From Pseudoips prasinana (lineage: Eukaryota; Arthropoda; Insecta; Lepidoptera; Nolidae), in assembly GCA_951640165.1 (NCBI GenBank), contig OX621236.1:26280948-26344947 (forward strand): a stretch of DNA of 64,000 bases, written 5' to 3'. The position numbers and the translations under genes are program-made. Positions 1-10,400 of the stretch are shown piece by piece (position 1 is the stretch's first letter; each line of letters starts with the position of its first letter). Below the pieces are notes generated by a model. The model was given only the letters and a program-made list of their open reading frames with translations. It ran no database searches and was not told the origin of the DNA.

Positions 1-681
1 TAAGTTTGTGACTTGTACCACACCCATGCCCCGCCTGGCGCCCCCATCCACGCACAAACACCCTGTTATACCATCCTATTGTATGGGCTTAATTAATTTG
101 CTTTTATGTGAGCAGTCTTTACGTTTTGTTGAATCACTATCAGCTGAAATATTTTGCGACTTTAATGCGGCTACAATGGAATAGAATTTCTCTTTATATG
201 CTATTAAGCGTTCGCATATCACATAATTATAAAACGTTATGTTTGGGTATTAACGTGACTGAGTGACTCAACCTTTTTTTGCCCGACGCTACGATCAAGT
301 TGCATTGATTGTGGTCACAGATGCAGACTGACCGGCTCTGCTGGGTTAGGAACATCGGCATTCTCTTGTTTATTAAATATCGAACTTGGAGGTGCTTTTA
401 TTTTAAGTTATTGTTTATAAAGCAACGGCTACAAAATAGCTATTGCATTTGGTTATTGTATTTCACTATTGCAAACCTAAATTCCATTTTAATCCGGATC
501 CGGTGTCTCTTAAGAACAGGGCGGGGTATCTTTGTCTTGTTTTACTAAACTGATTTTTAACTCTTTATTTACCCCGATGTATCATAGTCTTATGCTCGTA
601 TTTATTAAACTAAACTAAGCTTGGACTTAAGTAATGGAATCAGGCGTTACTTTGCGGAAATCCATAACAATCAAAATACAT
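1..681. other. AT-rich sequence without recognised gene
   Basis: Short open frames here have no recognisable protein character and no splice context. I see no repeat family. Confidence 0.5.
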
Positions 682-752
682 GGGCTGCTAACTCGTTGAG
701 TGCTCGAATGAGACATCATTCATCATTCGAGCACTCGACGAGTCTGCAGCCC
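682..752. repeat. Inverted repeat (hairpin), about 30-bp arms
   Basis: Arms 682-711 and 723-752 match at about 27 of 30 positions when one is reverse-complemented. They are separated by an 11-nt loop. The core shared segment is gagtgctcgaatga. It could be a small fold-back element or the end of a larger repeat. Confidence 0.75.
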
Positions 753-867
753 TTGAGAATGGTCCGTGGAGGACTGAAACACGTGTTGTGTATCGTAATG
801 GCGCATGTTATTTGCTTTTTTATATTGTCCTTCTTCCATGTGCACATTTTTGCGGGCGGGAGGGCGG

Positions 868-1579
868 TGCAAATTGCATCCCGGCATGATTAAACTGACA
901 ATTGGCGGAATTAAAACTACATATTGATTTTGTATTTTGATTAAGCTTGGACTTTCCAAGGCTTTACACTTGAGTTCATCATCATCATCATCATGTCAGC
1001 CAAATTACTTCCACTGCTGGACAAAAGCCTCCCCAAAGAATGGGGGATATGCCATAATCGCCTCGCTTGGCAGACGGGTTGGCGACCGCAATTGGATGGT
1101 CATAGTCCACAAAAACGCTGATGCCCGTTCTCTGGCATTATTCCCTCGTGAAGATTTCTACGTACCCCACGGGTTCTGAAATTCGGTTAATCATTTCCTT
1201 AACAAACACGTAGGAAAGGGTCTGCAAATTGCATCCCGGCATGATTAAACTGACAATTGGCGGAATTAAAACTACATATTGATTTTGTATTTTGATTAAG
1301 CTTGGACTTTCCAAGGCTTCACACTTGAGTTCATCATCATCATCATCATGTCAGCCAAATTACTTCCACTGCTGGACAAAAGCCTACCCAAAGAATGGGG
1401 GATATGCCATAATCGCCTCACTTGGCAGACGGGTTGGCGACCGCAATTGGATGGTCATAGTCCACAGAAAAACGCTGATGCCCGTTCTCTGGCATTATTC
1501 CCTCGTGAAGATTTCTACGGACCCCACGGGTTTTGAAATTCGGTTAATCATTTCCTCAACAAACACGTAGGAACGGGTC
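868..1579 (-). repeat. Tandem direct duplication, unit about 355 bp, containing an ATGATG-tailed retroposon
   Basis: Copy 1 (868-1222) and copy 2 (1223-1579) are about 97 percent identical, differing by a few substitutions and a 2-nt indel. Each unit contains one copy of a dispersed retroposon (family A) that begins with a (TCA)n run followed by tgtcagccaaatta; read on the minus strand this is a 3' end with an ATGATG tail. The open frames over this region are chance frames in the repeat. Confidence 0.85.
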
Positions 1580-2061
1580 TGAGTAAAATTTTAGCCATAA
1601 ATACAACTCTAAGACTCAGATTTACAGATATTCATATTTCTTGCAACTTACTACGACCACGACGTAAATCCAGTCTATATCGGGACCACAATGGACCATT
1701 ATTTTATAGTTCCAATTAGTATAAATATACGGTTAAATACTGAGATAAATATATTATTACGTACAAATTTATGAGACTGAACGTTTATCAGTGACACGGA
1801 TCACATAAAGTGGTTCTATGCAGGCGTAATGAATATTAATGAAAGATATTCTATCATGTTTAGTGCACAATTTGTCACGGCGTGTCTTGAATCCGGGACG
1901 GTTTATTAGCAATTACTTTTTCACCCTAGGACGCTAATGTTGCGCACATATATTAAAGGCAAAAAAAAATCCCGATACATTAATTCTAGTTTTAAATTGC
2001 GTAATAAACTTGGATAAATTCAAATACTTAATGTTTTTGTACACTGAAGAAATTAAAGCCA
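1580..2061. other. No gene seen
   Basis: AT-rich sequence with no open frame of protein character and no repeat I can name. Confidence 0.5.
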
Positions 2062-2303
2062 GGAGCTCTACCGGCTAAGTGGCTGAACATCGATTTCTTA
2101 AATGGCGTGCAAATAAATAAAGGTTAAAAATGACTTAATCAATCGTTAAATCGGCTGCCATGAGCACATGTGACGTCATAAATGGTCCGGACTCAATTGT
2201 CAAAGTTGAAGCCGATTTAACGATTGATTAAGTCATTTTTAACCCTTATTTATTTGAACGCCATTTAAGAAATCGATGTTCGGCGACTTAGCCGGTAGAG
2301 GCC
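2062..2303 (+). mobile_element. Palindromic MITE (family P), copy 1
   Basis: Almost the whole element is an inverted repeat. It starts GAGCTCTACCGGC and ends GCCGGTAGAGGCCC, with arms of about 95 bp around a short unique centre that contains catgtgacgtcataaatg. Two more copies lie at 47999-48241 and 62501-62714. There is no coding capacity, so it would depend on a transposase from elsewhere. The superfamily is not determined because no clean target-site duplication is visible. Confidence 0.8.
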
Positions 2304-3120
2304 CTGTTAGGGTAATTGTAAACGTCGCGTCATGTTAAAATTTTAGACGTGCCGTATTGGATGTCATCTTAGCTGCATTTATGGTCGTCATAGGGTATGG
2401 TGACTGCTTACCATGCGGGGGCCATATACTCGTACTTTGTAGTTCACTTTTAATCTTGAATAAAGTAAAAGTGAAAATTAACTCCCTTGAAATACAATTT
2501 TTAAACTTACTTCACTATTTAAAAAAAATGTTTTCTAGAAACATGAACGTAGCGAAAAATATTATAACGCTAAAATATGCTATTCTACTTCAGCTAGAAA
2601 CTTGAGTTTGTTATTTTAATACGTAAATTTAAAAGCTTGCTAGATTTTTTTTTTGACTCAATTGTCAAAGTTGAAGCCGATTTAACGATTGGTTAAGTCA
2701 TTTTTAACCCTTATTTATTTGAACGCCATTTAAGAAATCGATGTTCGGCGACTTAGCCGGTAGAGGCCCTGTTAGGGTAATTGTAAACGTCGCGTCATGT
2801 TAAAATTTTAGACGTGCCGTATTGGATGTCATCTTAGCTGCATTTATGGTCGTCATAGGGTATGGTGACTGCTTACCATGCGGGGGCCATATACTCGTAC
2901 TTTGTAGTTCACTTTTAATCTTGAATAAAGTAAAAGTGAAAATTAACTCCCTTGAAATACAATTTTTAAACTTACTTCACTATTTAAAAAAAATGTTTTC
3001 TAGAAACATGAACGTAGCGAAAAATATTATAACGCTAAAATATGCTATTCTACTTCAGCTAGAAACTTGAGTTTGTTATTTTAATACGTAAATTTAAAAG
3101 CTTGCTAGATTTTTTTTTTC
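2191..3120 (+). repeat. Tandem direct duplication, unit 465 bp, starting inside the MITE
   Basis: The unit 2191-2655 is repeated at 2656-3120, nearly identical (one obvious substitution, attgattaag to attggttaag), and both end in a run of ten T. Each unit carries the right half of the palindromic MITE plus a segment typical of lepidopteran retroposon ends (gtcatagggtatggtgac). The identical 82-residue open frames at 2357-2605 and 2822-3070 follow from the duplication and are not evidence of a gene. Confidence 0.9.
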
Positions 3121-3142
3121 TACGGTATGTTGTATTAATTTA

Positions 3143-3512
3143 CTAGCTGGGCCTTGGCTTACCCGTATTAAATTTTAACTATAATTTATAACCTTATCTA
3201 TATACAAATAAATAAAATTGAAGTGTCTATTTGTGTAATATTGAAACAACGGATTTTTACTACATGTATGAATGAATTATATACGGTACATACTCAAAAA
3301 TATTTTTTTTACAATTTTTGTCTGTCTGTCTGTCTGTTTGTTCCGGCTAATCTCCGAAATGGCTGGACCGATTTTGATGGGACTTTTATTGGCAGGTAGC
3401 TGATGTAATAAGGAGTAACTTAGGCTACTTTTATTTTAGAAAAATCTTTTATTTTTGAAAAAAATACAAAATAAACTAATTAACACGCGGATGAAGTCGC
3501 GGGCACAGCTAG
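3143..3512. mobile_element. Two Helitron-type non-autonomous ends, opposite orientations
   Basis: At 3143 the sequence ctagctgggccttgg is the reversed CTAG 3' end of a minus-strand Helitron. From about 3290 to 3512 a plus-strand copy runs from a tctg repeat through ccgattttgatggg to a GC-rich 3' hairpin and the terminal cagCTAG. CTRR ends with a preceding hairpin are the Helitron hallmark. Confidence 0.7.
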
Positions 3513-3832
3513 TATAATTATATAAACGCTATAATTTATGAAGTTTAACATCGGTATACATTTATTTTATACTACTTAGTATAAGATAAATGTCGAATAC
3601 TAATCTATCCTAAGGTCGCATAATGTACGTTTTGAATTTCATATTGCAGAACTGTACGTAAATCACGTACCTACCTAATTAATTTATGTTGGATTCGGCC
3701 AAAAGTATCCATCTCTTTAAAATACCAACATAAAAACCAGAAACCAACAGTAAATTAATTACGTACATTACCCATTAAAGTTGTTCCCTATGATGCCCTC
3801 TCACGTCAGTGTTACTCATGATTTCTAAAGTA
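3513..3832. other. No gene seen
   Basis: AT-rich, no coding or repeat signal recognised. Confidence 0.5.
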
Positions 3833-3967
3833 CAGACGCCAGCACCTCAAGCTACCCCAATCTGTCAAATTTCCCCAATTGAAAGCGAACCTTATGCTTA
3901 CGTGATAAAGTTGAAAATTTATAAAAGAAATTTGACAGATTGAGGTAGCTGGATGTGCTGGCGTCTG
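3833..3967 (+). mobile_element. TA-flanked palindromic MITE (family M), copy 1
   Basis: 135 bp flanked by TA on both sides. Terminal inverted repeats read CAGACGCCAGCAC and GTGCTGGCGTCTG and continue inward through agctaccccaatctgtcaaa. A TA target duplication with a TIR palindrome suggests mobilisation by a Tc1/mariner-type transposase. Other copies: 33018-33150, 47634-47768, 47771-47902, 63785-63915 and a fragment at 6016. Confidence 0.85.
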
Positions 3968-4435
3968 TACATTGCGATTAAAGCATCGCATACATATAAG
4001 GATTTTAATATTTCATAGAGTTAGAGATTTTGATTAGCTTTATCGGATGAATAAGTGATAATAAGGGGTATTAAAATCTCAACGACGATATAAAATCCCT
4101 ATAAGGTACATACTAAGCCTCAATACCTCCGCTATAAACTCAAATGAACATTATTCGTTCCTGTAATTTACCAATAGCTCTACAAATATTTTATAGCTAA
4201 TAACTTGAATATTTAAGTATAAAAGCACAATAGCCATCGGGCGGATATAAATCTCTTGTCAGAAACTAGTACTTACCTTGGACTTGACTTATTTATTGCC
4301 CGAATACGCTATACGTATAGTTGGCAAGGAGATCATTATACCATGTTTGTCTAAAATGACGTTTTCATCTAAAACGTACGTTTTAAATCTATATGCTTGC
4401 ATTGTTTCTCCAGACCATTCTATAACAGGCCAGGC

Positions 4436-4570
4436 TAGTTATTTGCATTCACTGCTGGACAAGAACCTCCTCAAGAATGGCGATCGCTGTATGATGGACA
4501 TAGTTTATAGAAAGACGCTGCTGTCTTTTATCTGGGAGGTATTCCATTGGAAACAACTTCCAGGGTTCCC
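4436..4570 (-). repeat. Decayed fragment of ATGATG-tailed retroposon (family A)
   Basis: The pieces cactgctggacaagaacctc and gaaagacgctgctg match the family A copies at 979-1570 and 15705-15908. The (TCA)n end is missing. The rest of 3968-4915 shows nothing recognisable. Confidence 0.6.
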
Positions 4571-4915
4571 AGGGAACGAATAATACTACCTGTATTATTC
4601 GTTAACGTCAGCGACACTATCCATTACAAAGTAATGGTCAGATTAGTTGCCTTCAGATAGCTATTATTGCTTCTTAAATTAGTTTCATCAGCGTAGCTAG
4701 CGTTGATACGGAGACTCGCTTTTCTACAGCTTTCGACCAATCCCCAAGTTCGCAATCATAGCCTCGACTCTTTTTCTGTGATTCCATTGGTTGGACGCTC
4801 TGTAAAGAGACATGAGTTTAAGTCGCCATGTTAGCTACGTTAGCAAAGTAATAAATTAAGTAGTTCTGAGGGTAATATTTTTTTGAAGTGATAATTTATT
4901 TAGGCGCATGTTTTT

Positions 4916-5971
4916 CAATACTCAATACTCAATACTTTATTGCATTCCATAATGTATACAAGGCTGGTAGGTAAATTATAGAGAAACAATTATGGACCCT
5001 GTCGGGCACAGCAAGTTAGTTTTTAGAGGAGAGGATGAAGCGCTTTTTGTTTAAAAACATAATAATATTGAAATTAAGGAGTAAATCTTATATTTAGATA
5101 TTTAAGTGGATATTATTTATGAGTAGATTTATATTAATTTTGTTTATAGTTAGTATTTCTATATTTATTTATTTATTTATTATTAATAGATATTTTCTAA
5201 ATTATAAATTAGGTAATTATTTTATATATTTATTTATATATTAGCTGTAATTGATTATTAACTAAATAGTAAGTAATTAAAGATATTGCACGGTAGATAA
5301 GGTAAATAGATGTATTAGGTACTACTTGGTTATTCTAATTATCTTCGTTTCTCTAGGAGGAATTTATCTTTGAAGTATTCGTCAATTGTGTAGTAGGTTT
5401 TATCTAAGAGAAATCGTTTTAGTTTATTTATAAATATATTGTTTGTTTCTGTGTTTTTTATGTGTTCAGGTAATTTATTGTAGATTTTTATTGACGTGAC
5501 AAACGCACTAGAGGAGTGCATTTTTAAACGTGAAGTTGGCAGGTTGAGTCTATTTCCATGTCTAAGTTTGATTTCTGCTTGTATGTCTTCTCTTTTGCTG
5601 TAGAATTGTGGGTACTTCCTTACAAATTTGCAAATTTCAAATATATAGAGACAGGGTAGTGTTAGGATGTTTAGTTCTTTGAAGTGTGGTTTACATGAGT
5701 CGGTGTCTTCTATGTTAACCAATGTTCTTATAAGTTTCTTCTGTATTGTAAATAGCGAAGGTGCGTCTGTACTGTTACCCCATAATATTATTCCGTATTT
5801 AAGCCAAGCGAACGCGTACGCATAGTATGTTACTATTGCTGTTTTGAGATCTGTAGTTTTCTTTATTTCTCTGAGGGCATATGCAAATTTAGATAGCTTT
5901 GTTTTTACTTTCTGTATGTGTGGTTTCCAGTCTATGTGTGTATCTATGTCTATTGTGGACTGGCTGAACAA
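4916..5971 (-). pseudogene. 5'-truncated non-LTR retrotransposon, reverse transcriptase C-terminus
   Basis: An open frame of about 205 codons on the minus strand ends at 5339. It carries the thumb and C-terminal region of a CR1/Jockey-type reverse transcriptase: WKPHI near the start, YGIILWGNS about residue 60, and IRTLVNIEDTDSC about residue 84. The palm with its YADD motif is absent, so the copy is 5'-truncated, as usual for LINEs. The first few residues before IDTHIDWKPH do not fit the family, which places the truncation near 5955-5971. The 3' UTR runs to about 4916 and ends, read on the minus strand, in AATAAAG followed by (TATTGAG)n, a simple-repeat tail instead of poly(A). The reading frame itself is intact, so the copy is fairly young. 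It would not encode a functional enzyme. The exact clade is uncertain. Confidence 0.85.
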
Positions 5972-6015
5972 AAATCATGGAATTCGAGTCACCGTCACCT
6001 CCTTTCCGTGAGCTA

Positions 6016-6070
6016 TACGTCAGCATATCCACCTACCCCAATCTGTCAAATTTCTTTTATAGATGTTCAC
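6016..6070 (+). mobile_element. Partial family M MITE
   Basis: ccaatctgtcaaatttcttt matches one arm of the TA-flanked MITE, starting just after a TA. The second arm is missing and the sequence diverges after about 6070. Confidence 0.7.
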
Positions 6071-6110
6071 TCCTATCGGTAGTCGCTAAAGACTCCCGGC
6101 ATTTTTTTTA

Positions 6111-6475
6111 ATAGAACGGTTATATTAAAATAAAAGGCTTTCACTGCTTTACTAGAGAATAAGTGGGGAAAATAGGTGCAATAATAGAACGGTTATATTA
6201 AAATAGAAGGCTTTCACTGCTTTACTAGAGAATAAGTGGGGAAAATAGATGCAATAATAGAACGGTTATATTAAAATAGAAGGCTTTCACTGCTTTACTA
6301 GAGAATAAGTGGGGAAAATAGATGCAATAATAGAACGGTTATATTGAAATAGAAGGCTTTCACTGCTTTACTAGAGAATAAGTGGGGAAAATACATGCAA
6401 TAATAGAACGGTTATATTAAAATAGAAGGCTTTCACTGCTTAACTAGAGAATAAGTGGGGAAAATAGATGCAATT
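6111..6475. repeat. Minisatellite: five 73-bp tandem units
   Basis: Units begin at 6111, 6184, 6257, 6330 and 6403 with atagaacggttatatt and contain ggctttcactgcttta. Only a few substitutions separate them, so the array is recent. Part of the unit (tttcactgctt) also occurs in dispersed repeats at 31698 and 50872. Confidence 0.95.
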
Positions 6476-6923
6476 CTTGTTGTAAGCCCTGTATACAAGC
6501 CCGGTTTAACATAACAACAAACATGACTAACTTAAGTACTTTAATTTGTTCGTAAAATTGAACGTTTCGAATATCTATAGACAAAATAGACAATATTAGA
6601 AGTTAAAGGATCTTTATGTTTGTTCGTTTTCATGGATGCGCTCCTTGAATTATAGCCACTATTTATGTAACATCTTTTGTATCTAGCTTTGCTGACTGTA
6701 CATTGAGCGTATAGTAATATCCAACGATCATTACGTGGAGAAAATATGATTCATCCCACAGGTTCTCGGAAATTAACCATATATTTACCGGGCCTATAAA
6801 TATATTTGTAACTAAGTTTTGGACGTCTTGTTTTGCGTTTTTGTTAGCCTGGCGTTGGAGTGAAACGTATATTTATTAATAGTTCGAGATGCATTTTGCT
6901 ATGTATTCGTAATAAGTTGGTAT
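6476..6923. other. No gene seen
   Basis: No coding or repeat signal recognised. Confidence 0.5.
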
Positions 6924-7258
6924 TGACTGCCTCGTTGATCTAGCGGTAGCGTCTTCAACCGCAGCTAACGAGGTACTGGGTTCAAATCCCGGGCCGGACC
7001 AATCGTGATTTTTATTATTCAGTATTTAAAGAAAAATTTCTTAGTATTGGCCCGAAGTCTGGGAGTTGGCGGTATTATGCCCCGGAGAGCACGTGAAGCC
7101 GTCGGTCCTGTACCTGACCTCTTTCTGGTCGTGTTGCTAGTTGCCCCATCGGATCATGAGAGTAATGGAATAGAAAGTTCCCCTGTGTATGCGCTCACAC
7201 TTGTGCACTATAATATGTCCCGCGTCGTAGCCGAAATTTGGTTAGGAGGACATTAATA
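6924..7258 (+). mobile_element. tRNA-derived SINE (family S2), near full length
   Basis: The head resembles a tRNA: an A-box-like segment tctagcggtagcg followed about 35 nt later by the B box gggttcaaatcccgg. The body contains ggcccgaagtctgggagttg and ends at gttaggaggacatta. RNA polymerase III would use the internal boxes. It is not a tRNA gene: the body continues for 260 bp and the cloverleaf 3' side is not conserved. Related copies: 18813, 39607 and 45405. Confidence 0.85.
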
Positions 7259-7405
7259 AGTTGGTCTAGCAGTAACGTGTTCATCCGCAGATAAAGAGTT
7301 TTTGAGTTAAATAACGTTACCTATTTTCTTCTGCCACCCGTAGCAGCCTGGAGCCCAAAAGCAGAACGTTAAAGAGTAACAAACATCCATACATAGTACA
7401 CATCT

Positions 7406-7462
7406 AGTATTATAAATGCGAAAGTTTGTGACTATGGCACAAACTTTCGCATTTATAATACT
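7406..7462. repeat. Perfect inverted repeat of two Helitron 5' ends
   Basis: Arms 7406-7430 and 7438-7462 are perfect 25-bp reverse complements (agtattataaatgcgaaag at the start) around a 7-nt loop. The arm is the 5' end of the Lep1-type Helitron. A reversed 3' end (cgcgcggttttacccgcgc) follows at about 7471. Confidence 0.85.
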
Positions 7463-7530
7463 ATATGTGTCGCGCGGTTTTACCCGCGCTAAACTTTATA
7501 TATTATTACCTATGTGTTATTCGGATGTAT

Positions 7531-7718
7531 CACACTAATATTATAAAGGCGAAAGTTTGTCAGTGTGTGAGCGTGTATGTTTGTTACTTCTACACGTCTA
7601 AACGGCTGCAGCTATTTTAATAAAATTTGGTACCTATGGAGTTAGCTGATACCCTGGATTAACACATAGGCTATAATTTATGAAGTATAACACGGGTAAA
7701 ACCGCAGGGCACAGCTAG
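7531..7718 (+). mobile_element. Non-autonomous Lep1-type Helitron
   Basis: It begins ctaatattataaaggcgaaa, has the internal acacataggctataattta, and ends in the hairpin region gggtaaaaccgcagggcacag followed by CTAG at 7715-7718. A reversed 5' half of a second copy follows at about 7720-7845. Confidence 0.8.
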
Positions 7719-8102
7719 TAAGCTATATATTACTACGAATTTTCATCGAAATCCGTTCGGTAGTTTTTACGTTAAAGAGTAACAAACATCTTTACATCCA
7801 TACTCACAAAGTTTGGCTTTCATAATTTTAGTAGGATAATGTCATATACTGCTTTTTAGATAGTTAGTGTTTACATAAGATTCTTTAAATTTTTCAATGT
7901 GTTAATTACATCTATGATTTTAAACAACAGATTTGGATGATAATAACTAACTAATTAATCAAAATCAAAGTATATGTTGTCTTTCGAATAACTACCTAAG
8001 TCTTTCTGACAAGCGGTCTGTGGACGTCTGTAAATACCTGGCGCATGACTTACGAGTTGCTGACTCATCTACCCTCCCGGAAGAACTACAGTAACCTTAC
8101 AT

Positions 8103-8181
8103 AATATGAGTATCATTGAGACCTCTCAATGATACTCATATTACTGGTTAACCAACTGATGAGGGCAGTTTGTTAACCAGT
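8103..8181. repeat. Two consecutive hairpins
   Basis: Perfect 18-bp arms 8103-8120 and 8125-8142 (aatatgagtatcattgag) are followed directly by 10-bp arms 8143-8152 and 8172-8181 (actggttaac). Confidence 0.85.
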
Positions 8182-8217
8182 TTCATTCCAAAAAAATTAT
8201 TGATATGAACAAAATAT

Positions 8218-8344
8218 GTACACACGGCTACATATCAAGCTATACATTTCCAGTATAAGCTGATCTCGCGTTGTATAGGATTTCCATACAATGAGACGTC
8301 AGCTTATACTGGAAATGTATAGCTTGATGTGTAGCCGTGTGTAC
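8218..8344. mobile_element. Fold-back element with 46-bp arms
   Basis: Arms 8218-8263 and 8299-8344 are near-perfect reverse complements, starting gtacacacggctacat. The 35-nt centre itself contains a small hairpin (ttgtatagg / ccatacaa). No coding capacity. A target duplication is not clear. Confidence 0.8.
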
Positions 8345-8471
8345 TTCGATATTAGCACGAGTTGCAGTAATTCAAATAATGTATTTAATCTTTTTCATAC
8401 TATTATGCTGTCCGATGAAGCAGTGAAAGCCTCCTAGGCTAACGTTTAGCATCATGTTAATATATATACAG

Positions 8472-10400
8472 TAGGGTTGTAACGGATCTTCGCCTCCGCT
8501 TCCGTTACTGCGGAAGTTCCGCATGAAATCGTACCTTCGCCTCCGCCTCCGCCTCCGCTGTTTTTTTGCGGAGTTATAACGGAGGTTTATTTACGGCATA
8601 ATCTTATATCTCTGCATCACCCAAAGGTCGACTGGCAGAGAATGCCTTTGGCATCAATTCCGCCTTTGTCATCATCATCATATCAGCCGAATGACGCCCA
8701 CTGCTGGACAAAAGCCTCCCTCAAATATATCCATGATTGCCGGTCTTACGCTATCGGTATCCAGCGACTTCCAGCAACCCGCACAAGATCATCCGGCTCG
8801 TGTTCGCCACTCGAAAACCTTTCTGCTACAACGGCCGTCGGCTCTACGAGCTATGTGCCCTGCCCACTGCCACTTCAGCTAGGGTTAAGTCGGTTACTTT
8901 GGTTCGCCTGCGGACCTCAGCATTTCTGATTCGATCTCGCAGGGAAACTCCAAGCATAGCCCTTTCCATTGCTCTTTCGGTGACCTTGTGCCGCCTGATA
9001 AGACCCATAGTGACCGATGACGTCTCTGTTCCGTTATTCATCACTGGCAACACACACTGGTTGAAGAGTTTCGACTTGAGACACTGCGGTATTTGGGTCG
9101 AGAAGATATTAAGTAGCTTCCCGAACGCTGCGCTGCCCAGCCGAGTTGGATTCTATGATTGACCTCCTTTTCGAAGTTGGACCTACCTAGGTGGATGATC
9201 TGTCCTAGGTAAATAATATAGTTCTCTACAGCTTCGAGTGCAGTCTCCATCTCGTAATGACTCTCGAAAACGACTTGTAAACATGGCTCAGCATTGTGAT
9301 GGGTCTGTAATTCTTCAAGAGGGGTTTTCTCACCTTTTTTGTAGAAGAGCACCACTACACCTCTGTGCCATACTTGTGGCGTTTGAGAGAGAGAGAAGGA
9401 TTCTTATCTCGCACATGCTGACGTCCGGTATGTCTTCGGTAAAGTGTCGGGTTATTCGTGCTCTGGGATCTGAAGCACAACTATCGACAGGTGACTGGGT
9501 TCTCGTATACAGCTGTCCATAGAACAGAACCTCTCGATCTCTCTCAGCAACTCAGGTCTAGACGTGACGATTCTTCCATCCTCAGTCTTCAGCTTCGTCA
9601 GTTGGCTCTGTCCAACAGACAGTTCTCTTGCTAACACTTTAGAGCCTCCGTTCCTCTCGATGGCTTCTTAATACATTTTGTATTAATAGGGCGCCTGTCG
9701 CGAGTCAAAGACTTTGAAATCTGTCTGTTGAGCTGCCGGTATCTGGTAGCAACATCAGAGGATGTCAAAACCATTTTCCGTCTTTCTACCTTTAGCTGCA
9801 GGGTTTAGTCAGAGATCTTTTTGGTTCTGTTCGTACGGCAGGCCTTAAAGACCAGCCGTATGGACAGCTTCTACGAACCTGTCGTGGTATGACTCCACTC
9901 GGTTTTGCAGTTTGAGCTGAAAGGGTTCCGGGTTTTCAACGTGGATGGGTAAAGGTCGCAACATAGACTTTATCAGTCGGGAGCTCTGGAGCTTAAGGTT
10001 CAATGAGCCCCGCCTGTGATCGCTCCCGCTTTTAACCGTAATGATCACAAAGACGTCATTGATCATCTGTTTTATCGTCGACAAAATAAAGTCTATCTCA
10101 TTTTTGTTTTACCTTCGGGGCTTACCCAGGTCCATTTGTGGTTATCCGGCTTCTTGGAAAAGGAGTTCATCATAAAGAGTCCCTCCTTCTCCATGAAGTC
10201 AAATTGAAATTTCCCCACTTCAGCTCATTCTTCATTTATTGAGATTATAAAAAATATTAAAATTACTCATAAAATACTATTTTTTCACATCCACTTTCAC
10301 CTTCGCATTCGCATCCGTTAACCTCCGCATCCGCGGAGGTGAAATCCATCATCTTCGCATCCGCCTCCGCCTCCGCTAAGAGGCCTCCGTTACAACCCTA
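8472..10400. mobile_element. Complete non-autonomous hAT element, 1929 bp, with 8-bp TSD
   Basis: Perfect 15-bp terminal inverted repeats (TAGGGTTGTAACGGA) are flanked by an exact 8-bp target duplication, atatacag at 8464-8471 and 10401-10408. An 8-bp TSD and this type of TIR fit the hAT superfamily. Both subterminal regions are rich in cctccgcctccgc hexamers, probably binding sites for the transposase. No hAT transposase is encoded. The interior is filled by a minus-strand RTE LINE remnant. Confidence 0.9.
8658..10250 (-). pseudogene. Internally deleted RTE-type LINE inside the hAT element
   Basis: Minus-strand frames show pieces of an RTE endonuclease/reverse transcriptase in the expected order. 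The endonuclease end contains SGSDHR (10084-9845), followed by a linker (9637-9452), the start of RT with VLFYKKGEKTP, and then NFEKEVNHRIQLGWAA and RAMERAMLGVSLRDRIRN (9355-8844). The join at about 9265 skips the RT palm including its catalytic aspartates; aligned with the copy at 19233-21440 roughly 540 bp are missing. The 3' end carries the ATGATG-type tail at 8658. Several frameshifts and stops make it inactive. Just left of it (about 8605-8657) is the end of a third retroposon (ccaaaggtcgactggcagag), the family also seen in the fold-back at 62077. Confidence 0.8.

Noticed and set aside
2357..3070. Two identical 82-residue open frames suggesting a duplicated small gene
   Set aside because: The nucleotide duplication spans 465 bp including non-coding MITE sequence, so identity is explained without selection; the frame crosses a common retroposon end.
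6924..7000. Possible tRNA gene
   Set aside because: Good A and B boxes, but the sequence continues as a SINE body shared with 18813 and lacks a complete cloverleaf.
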